A stretch of DNA of 64,000 nucleotides from Pseudoxanthomonas japonensis (GTDB lineage Bacteria > Pseudomonadota > Gammaproteobacteria > Xanthomonadales > Xanthomonadaceae): NCBI RefSeq assembly GCF_010093445.1, contig NZ_PDWW01000011.1, positions 1-64,000 of the forward strand. Reading direction: 5' to 3'. Each line of letters starts with the position of its first letter. Position 1 is the first letter of the stretch. Shown piece after piece: positions 58,821-64,000 of the stretch. The notes below the pieces were generated by a model. That model was not told the DNA's origin and searched no databases. It saw nothing but the letters and a program-made list of their open reading frames with translations. A program made the translations under genes and the position numbers.

Positions 58821-59265
58821 CTTGGAACCGGTTGCGGACGTGCCGATCATAGTCACCCGGGGCGCCCGTACGGATGCTTGACAGGGCGTCGAAATCTGCT
58901 CTCCCCGGCGGCACAAGGGTTTCGGCGAAAAACGTTGTGCACAGCAGTCACCGATCTGTCATCCACTGCCCCCGTGAATCGGACCGATGCCATATGTCAA
59001 TCGCGTTTCACGCCCAAGTGTCTGATTACATTGAATAAAGCCGTGCTGGCACTTTTTTGGCCAACCCGGTCCGGAGGCTTATGGAAGCGCCGTCGCGCCG
59101 TGAAGCATTCCCGCCATGCACAGATTTATCCACAGCAGGTGTGGATAAACCGGAATCTCCTTCAGGGATCAGCACTTGCGTGAATTTCGTCAAGATTCTG
59201 ACAGGACATGGACGCAACTGCGTGAGATGTGACCCGCGCCCGGACGGGCCGATACACTGCCCGGA
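58821..59265. other. 445-bp gap upstream of priA containing DnaA boxes
   Basis: No gene supported. The region is more A+T-rich than its flanks, holds a pair of perfect inverted DnaA boxes (59126-59148), a short TGTGCACA-like palindrome near 58936, and should contain promoters for priA and, on the other strand, the sigma-like gene. Confidence 0.55.
59126..59148. promoter_or_regulatory. Pair of perfect inverted DnaA boxes
   Basis: TTATCCACA (59126-59134) and TGTGGATAA (59140-59148) are both consensus 9-mer DnaA boxes, in inverted orientation with a 5-base spacer, 118 bp before the priA ATG. Likely a DnaA-controlled promoter or a DnaA-titration site rather than oriC, since no dnaA, dnaN or cluster of further boxes is present. 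Confidence 0.75.
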
Positions 59266-61452
59266 ATGCCGCCCGTTTCCGTCCTCCAGGTCGCCCTGCC
59301 CGTGCCGCTGCCACGGCTGTTCGACTATCTGCCACCGCCCGGTCTCGTCACCTCGCTCGGGGACGTCGGCAAGCGGGTGAAGGTGATGTTCGGCAACCGG
59401 TCACTGACCGGTCTCGTCGCCCAGGTCGGCCCGCCAGCCGACCCTACCCTCGAGCTGCGCCCGGCCGATGCCCTGCTGGACGATGCGCCCTTGCTGCGGG
59501 GCGAGTTGCTCGACTCGCTGCACTGGCTGGCCCGCTACACCCACGCCCCGCTGGGCGAGGTGGTCGCGACCGCGCTGCCCACCGCGCTGCGCCAGGGCGA
59601 TCCGTTGCCCGACACCCATGCCTGGCACTGGCGCCTGACCGAAGCCGGCCAGTTGCAGCGCGACCGCCTGCGCACCGGCAGCCGGCCGCGCCGCCTGGCC
59701 GACCTGCTGGCGGAGCACTCTTCGCTCGACGAAGACGTGCTGGACCTGCACCTGGACAGCGGCCGCGCCACCGCCCGCGATCTGGGCAAGCGCGGCCTCG
59801 CCGAACGCTACCCCGCAGCCGCCGCGCAGATGGCGCCCGCGCCTCGACCCGGGCCAGCGCTCAACGAGGAACAACAGGCCGCCGCCGAGGCGATCGTCGG
59901 CACGACCGGTTTCGGCGCCCTGCTGCTCGACGGCGTGACCGGCAGCGGCAAGACCGAGGTCTACCTGCATGCCATCACCGACTGCCTGCGTCGCGGGCGG
60001 CAGGCGCTGGTGCTGGTGCCGGAGATCGGCCTGACCCCGCAGACGCTGTCGCGCTTCCGCGAGCGCCTGGGTGTGCCGGTGCACGCGCTGCATTCCGGCC
60101 TCAACGACGGCGAGCGCGCCCGCACGTGGGCGGCCTGCCTGCGCGGCGAGGCGCGCGTCATCGTCGGAACACGCTCGGCGGTGTTCACGCCGTTGCCGGA
60201 GGCCGGACTGATCGTGATCGACGAAGAGCACGACGGCAGCTACAAGCAGCAGGACGGCATCCGCTACCACGCGCGCGATTTCGCGCTGGTGCGCGGCAAG
60301 GCGCTCGACGTGCCCGTGGTGCTGGGCAGTGCGACGCCGTCGCTGGAAACGCTGCACAACGCGCGCACGGGCCGCTACGTGCACCTGCGCCTGTCGCGCC
60401 GCGCGGGCGAGGCGCAGCCGCCGACCGTCCGCGTGCTCGACGTCCGCAAGCGCCTGCAACAGGCGGGCCTGCTGGCCGACACGCTGCAGGCGATCCGCCA
60501 GGCGCTGGACGCCGGCGGCCAGGTGCTGGTGTTCAAGAACCGCCGCGGCTACGCGCCCGTGCTGCTGTGCCACGACTGCGGCTGGAGCGCGCACTGCAAA
60601 CGCTGCGACAGCCCGATGACCGTGCATGCCGGTGGCAAGCGTCTGCAATGCCATCACTGCGGCGCGCGCCAGGCGGCGCCGCCCGCGTGTCCCGACTGCG
60701 GTGGACTGGCCTTGCAGCCGCAGGGCATCGGCACGGAACGGCTGGAGGAACTGCTGACCGAACAGTTCACCGACGTGCCCGTGCTGCGCGTCGATCGCGG
60801 CACCACCCAGAAGCGCGACGGTCTGGCGCAGCAGCTGGCGAAGCTGGGCGATGCGCCCGGCATCCTCGTCGGCACGCAGATCCTGGCCAAGGGCCACGAC
60901 CTGCCGCACCTGACGCGCGTGGCGGTCGTCGGCGTGGACGAAGGCCTGTTCTCCACCGATTTCCGTGCCGGCGAGAAGCTGGCGCAACAGCTGATCCAGG
61001 TGGCCGGTCGCGCAGGGCGCGCGGGCAAGCGCGGCGACGTGTGGCTGCAGACGCACCATCCCGACCATCCGCTTTTGAACACGCTGATCAGCGGCGGCTA
61101 CCACGCGTTCGCCGAGGCGGAGCTCGAGCAGCGGCGCATGGCCGGCTTCCCGCCGTTCGCGCACCTCGCCCTGTTGCGCGCCGAAGCCCAGCATGTCGAC
61201 GCCGCGCAGCAGTTCCTGCAGGCAGCGAAGCAGGCGCTGCGCCGGCACGACGAGACGCTCGAAATGCACGGTCCGCTGCTGGCGCCGATGCCACGCCGCG
61301 CCGGCCTGCACCGCGTGCAGCTGTTGCTGACCTCGCCCGAGCGCCGCACGCTGCATCGCACGCTCGCTCTCGCCCTGCCGGACATCCACGCCCTGCCGGA
61401 AGCGCGCCGCACGCGCTGGTCGCTCGATGTCGATCCCATGGACCTCTATTGA
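59266..61452 (+). CDS. priA: Primosomal protein N' (replication restart helicase)
   Basis: A 728-residue superfamily 2 helicase that reloads the replisome at stalled forks. N-terminal 3'-binding and winged-helix domains occupy residues 1-195. Walker A is DGVTGSGKTEVY (about 222-233), Walker B VIDEEHDGSYKQQ. A zinc-binding insert has eight Cys (CHDCGWSAHCKRCDSPM, LQCHHCG, ACPDCGG). The helicase C-terminal motif VGTQILAKGHDLPHL and the QVAGRAGR arginine finger are present. Normal length (E. coli 732). Its stop overlaps the transporter start. Confidence 0.97.
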   Translation: MPPVSVLQVALPVPLPRLFDYLPPPGLVTSLGDVGKRVKVMFGNRSLTGLVAQVGPPADPTLELRPADALLDDAPLLRGELLDSLHWLARYTHAPLGEVVATALPTALRQGDPLPDTHAWHWRLTEAGQLQRDRLRTGSRPRRLADLLAEHSSLDEDVLDLHLDSGRATARDLGKRGLAERYPAAAAQMAPAPRPGPALNEEQQAAAEAIVGTTGFGALLLDGVTGSGKTEVYLHAITDCLRRGRQALVLVPEIGLTPQTLSRFRERLGVPVHALHSGLNDGERARTWAACLRGEARVIVGTRSAVFTPLPEAGLIVIDEEHDGSYKQQDGIRYHARDFALVRGKALDVPVVLGSATPSLETLHNARTGRYVHLRLSRRAGEAQPPTVRVLDVRKRLQQAGLLADTLQAIRQALDAGGQVLVFKNRRGYAPVLLCHDCGWSAHCKRCDSPMTVHAGGKRLQCHHCGARQAAPPACPDCGGLALQPQGIGTERLEELLTEQFTDVPVLRVDRGTTQKRDGLAQQLAKLGDAPGILVGTQILAKGHDLPHLTRVAVVGVDEGLFSTDFRAGEKLAQQLIQVAGRAGRAGKRGDVWLQTHHPDHPLLNTLISGGYHAFAEAELEQRRMAGFPPFAHLALLRAEAQHVDAAQQFLQAAKQALRRHDETLEMHGPLLAPMPRRAGLHRVQLLLTSPERRTLHRTLALALPDIHALPEARRTRWSLDVDPMDLY

Positions 61453-62768
61453 TGACGCAGACGCCACGTACCGCCCTGACCCCCACCCAGCGGCTGCGCA
61501 GCATCTTCAGCGGTTCGGTCGGCAATCTGGTGGAGTGGTACGACTGGTACGTGTACGCGGCGTTCTCGCTGTACTTCGCCGAGGTGTTCTTCCCCGGCGG
61601 GGATCGCACCAGCCAGTTGCTGAAGACGGCGGTGATCTTCGCGGTGGGTTTCCTGATGCGTCCGCTCGGGGGCTGGCTGCTCGGACGCTATGCCGACCGC
61701 CACGGCCGCAAGCGCGCCCTGATGCTGTCGGTGGTGATGATGTGCGGCGGCTCGCTGATCATCGCCTGCACGCCGGGCTACGCGAGCATCGGTATCGCCG
61801 CGCCGATCCTGCTGGTGCTGGCACGGCTGCTGCAGGGCCTGTCGGTCGGCGGCGAGTACGGCACGTCGGCGACCTATCTCAGCGAGATGGCCACGCGCGA
61901 GCACCGCGGCTTCTGGTCGAGCTTCCAGTACGTCACCCTGGTAATGGGCCACCTGATCGCGCTGGGTGTGCTGATCGCCTTGCAGCGCGTGTTCCTCACC
62001 GACGACCAGCTGCGCGAGTGGGGCTGGCGCATTCCGTTCGCGATCGGCGCGGTCGCGGCGCTGGTGGCGCTGTGGCTGCGCCGGAACATGGTGGAAACCG
62101 AGTCGTTCCAGCGCAACGATGCGGCGACGACGGGACAGCAGCGCACCGAGGGCACGCTGCGTGCACTGATGCGGCACCCGCGCGCCGTGTTCGCGGTGGT
62201 CGGCCTGACCATGGGCGGCACGCTGGCGTTCTATACGTACACCACCTACGTGCACAAGTTCCTGGTCAACAGCGCCGGCATGGCGGCCGAGACGGCCAGC
62301 CTGATCAATGCGTCCACGCTGTTCTTCTACATGCTGCTGCAACCGGTGGTGGGCGCGCTGTCGGACAAGATCGGGCGGCGGCGCATCCTGATCGCGTTCG
62401 GCGTGCTTGGCACGTTGTGCACCGTGCCCATCCTCAGCCAGCTGCAGGACGTGCAGAGCGCCACGCAGGCCTTCTGGCTGGTGATGGCGGCGCTGGTGAT
62501 CGTCAGCGGCTACACCGCGATCAATGCGGTGGTGAAGGCCGAACTGTTCCCGGTCGAGATCCGCGCGCTCGGCGTCGGCCTGCCGTATGCGCTGACCGTG
62601 GCGATCTTCGGCGGCACCGCCGATGCGGTGGCGCTGTGGTTCAAGCGCATCGGTCACGAAACCGGCTTCTACTGGTACGTCACCGCCTGCATCGCCTGCT
62701 CGCTGCTGGTGTACCTGTGGATGCCGGACACGCGCGAGACGTCGCTGATCGATCGCGACCCGGCCTGA
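61452..62768 (+). CDS. MHS-family MFS transporter (alpha-ketoglutarate permease-like)
   Basis: A 438-residue 12-helix transporter of the metabolite:H+ symporter family: GNLVEWYDWYVYAAFSLYFAE, GFLMRPLGGWLLGRYADRHGRK (MFS motif A), LQGLSVGGEYGTSATYLSE and SDKIGRRR. The closest pattern is KgtP/ProP-type uptake of dicarboxylates or similar. ATG 61452 overlaps the priA stop by one base, an unusual coupling for two unrelated functions. Substrate not readable. Confidence 0.9.
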   Translation: MTQTPRTALTPTQRLRSIFSGSVGNLVEWYDWYVYAAFSLYFAEVFFPGGDRTSQLLKTAVIFAVGFLMRPLGGWLLGRYADRHGRKRALMLSVVMMCGGSLIIACTPGYASIGIAAPILLVLARLLQGLSVGGEYGTSATYLSEMATREHRGFWSSFQYVTLVMGHLIALGVLIALQRVFLTDDQLREWGWRIPFAIGAVAALVALWLRRNMVETESFQRNDAATTGQQRTEGTLRALMRHPRAVFAVVGLTMGGTLAFYTYTTYVHKFLVNSAGMAAETASLINASTLFFYMLLQPVVGALSDKIGRRRILIAFGVLGTLCTVPILSQLQDVQSATQAFWLVMAALVIVSGYTAINAVVKAELFPVEIRALGVGLPYALTVAIFGGTADAVALWFKRIGHETGFYWYVTACIACSLLVYLWMPDTRETSLIDRDPA

Positions 62769-62780
62769 GCCACGCGCGAC

Positions 62781-62799
62781 GCATGCGACAATCGCATGC
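62781..62799 (+). terminator. Hairpin between the transporter gene and ndh
   Basis: GCATGCGA (62781-62788) and TCGCATGC (62792-62799) form a perfect 8-bp stem with a CAA loop, 13 bp after the transporter stop and just before the ndh ribosome binding site. No U-run; may act as a terminator or mRNA-stabilising hairpin. Confidence 0.4.
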
Positions 62800-62817
62800 G
62801 GTGACAGGAGAATGAGC

Positions 62818-64000
62818 ATGCAGGCAGCACGTCCCCACGTCGTCATCATCGGCGGCGGCTTCGGTGGTCTCTGGACGACGCGCGCGCTGGCGAACGCGCC
62901 GGTCCGCATAACCCTCATCGACCGGCACAACCACCACCTGTTCCAGCCGCTGCTGTACCAGGTGGCCACCGCCGGCCTGTCCGCCCCCGATATCGCCGCG
63001 CCGCTGCGCCACATCCTGCGCAAGCAGAAGAACGTGGAGGTGCGGCTGGCCGAGGTTGCCTCGATCGCACCGCAGGACAAGCAGGTCGTGCTCGCCGACG
63101 GCACGACGCTCGCGTTCGACCATCTGCTGCTGGCGACCGGCGCGACGCATGCCTACTTCGGCCACGACGAGTGGGCGCAGCATGCGCCGGGACTGAAGAC
63201 ACTGGACGATGCGCTGCAGCTGCGCCGCCACCTGCTGCTCGCCTTCGAACGCGCCGAGGCCGAAACCGATCCGGCGAAACGCGCCGCATGGCTGAGCTTC
63301 GCCATCGTCGGCGGTGGTCCGACCGGCGTGGAGCTGGCGGGCACGCTGGCCGAGATCGCACGGCATACGCTGAAGAACGAGTTCCGCCACATCGACCCCT
63401 CGCAGGCGCGCGTGCGCCTGGTGGAAGCCGGACCCCGCGTGCTGGCCTCGTTCCCCGAAGCGCTGTCCGAAAAAGCCCGCCGCCAGTTGGAGAAACTGGG
63501 TGTGGAGGTCGTCACCGGCACGCCGGTCAGCGACATCACCGGCGACGGTTATCGGTTGGGCGACACGTTCGTGCCGGCGAAGACGGTGGTGTGGGCCGCC
63601 GGCGTCGCGGCGTCGCCGTTGGCGCGCTCGCTGGGCGTGCCGCTGGATCGCGCCGGACGGGTGCTGGTGCAGCCCGACCTCAGCGTGCCGGGGCATCCCG
63701 ACATCTTCGTCGCTGGCGACCTCGCCGCGGTGACGTCGGACGGTCGAGCGGTTCCCGGCGTTGCGCCGGCGGCCAAGCAGATGGGCCGGCACGTGGCACA
63801 GGTGCTCCGTGCACGACTGTCAGGCGGCACGTCGCCCGGTGCATTCCGCTACCAGGACTACGGCAACCTCGCGACCATCGGCCGCATGGCGGCGGTAGTG
63901 GACTTCGGCCGGCTGAAGTTCTCCGGCCTGCTGGCGTGGTGGTTCTGGCTGACCGCGCACGTGTTCTTCCTGATCGGCTTCCGCAATCGCCTGGTCGTGC
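62818..64000 (+). CDS. ndh: Type II NADH:quinone oxidoreductase (3' end outside window)
   Basis: 394 codons are visible of a roughly 430-residue NDH-2, the single-subunit enzyme that oxidises NADH to reduce quinone without pumping protons. FAD site VVIIGGGFGGLWTTRAL, QPLLYQVATAGLS, NADH site AIVGGGPTGVELAGTLAE, second FAD segment IFVAGDLAAV and VAPAAKQMGRHVA. The final hydrophobic residues begin the membrane-binding C-terminus. ATG 62818 is chosen over ATG 62812 because AGGAG is then 7 bases upstream rather than nearly touching. Confidence 0.93.
   Translation, partial: MQAARPHVVIIGGGFGGLWTTRALANAPVRITLIDRHNHHLFQPLLYQVATAGLSAPDIAAPLRHILRKQKNVEVRLAEVASIAPQDKQVVLADGTTLAFDHLLLATGATHAYFGHDEWAQHAPGLKTLDDALQLRRHLLLAFERAEAETDPAKRAAWLSFAIVGGGPTGVELAGTLAEIARHTLKNEFRHIDPSQARVRLVEAGPRVLASFPEALSEKARRQLEKLGVEVVTGTPVSDITGDGYRLGDTFVPAKTVVWAAGVAASPLARSLGVPLDRAGRVLVQPDLSVPGHPDIFVAGDLAAVTSDGRAVPGVAPAAKQMGRHVAQVLRARLSGGTSPGAFRYQDYGNLATIGRMAAVVDFGRLKFSGLLAWWFWLTAHVFFLIGFRNRLVV

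Overview
The window is a chromosomal stretch from a high-G+C gammaproteobacterium, almost certainly family Xanthomonadaceae and closest in gene content to Xanthomonas, Pseudoxanthomonas or Stenotrophomonas. The basis is the housekeeping gene set and its order (opgD-opgH beside rpoD and dtd; rsmB-fmt-def divergent from a LysM protein, then dprA-smg-topA-tsaC; sppA; priA). This is recognition of families and synteny, not a database result.

Layout. 1-7545 is an accessory stretch with visible decay: one end of an IS30-type insertion sequence, a LysR regulator that has lost its DNA-binding half, a short-chain dehydrogenase frameshifted into the next gene, an intact alpha/beta hydrolase and a GMC oxidoreductase. 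It closes with an ECF sigma/anti-sigma pair divergent from a membrane catalase-like protein and a cytochrome b561. A palindromic repeat family (core GTCCGCTTC...GAAGCGGAC) recurs in the gaps of this part. About 7.5-14.8 kb, visibly poorer in G+C, is a Tn7-like transposition module: a single-chain TnsA-TnsB fusion, TnsC and TniQ, plus two divergent unknown genes (one frameshifted). It sits just downstream of the 3' end of a tRNA-Ile(CAT) gene, a plausible attachment site.

From 14872 onward the region is mostly core chromosome. 15-24 kb: glucan synthesis (opgDH), rpoD, dtd, a lipid A-type acyltransferase. 24-36 kb: PH-domain membrane proteins and a surface-polysaccharide cluster (seven glycosyl- or polyol-phosphate transferases, UDP-glucuronate decarboxylase, O-antigen ligase-like protein). 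35-49 kb: translation and DNA-processing genes (rsmB, fmt, def, dprA, smg, topA, tsaC) with three tandem GYF-domain membrane proteins. 49-64 kb: envelope and unknown proteins, sppA, a MATE exporter, a sigma-like membrane protein, priA with a pair of perfect inverted DnaA boxes upstream, an MHS-type transporter and a type II NADH dehydrogenase cut by the window end.

The best candidate for a little-described system is the Tn7-like element: fused TnsAB, one TniQ, no TnsE or Cas genes seen, two divergent genes of unknown role and a tRNA target. Its exact ends and target duplication could not be fixed by eye. G+C statements are visual estimates.
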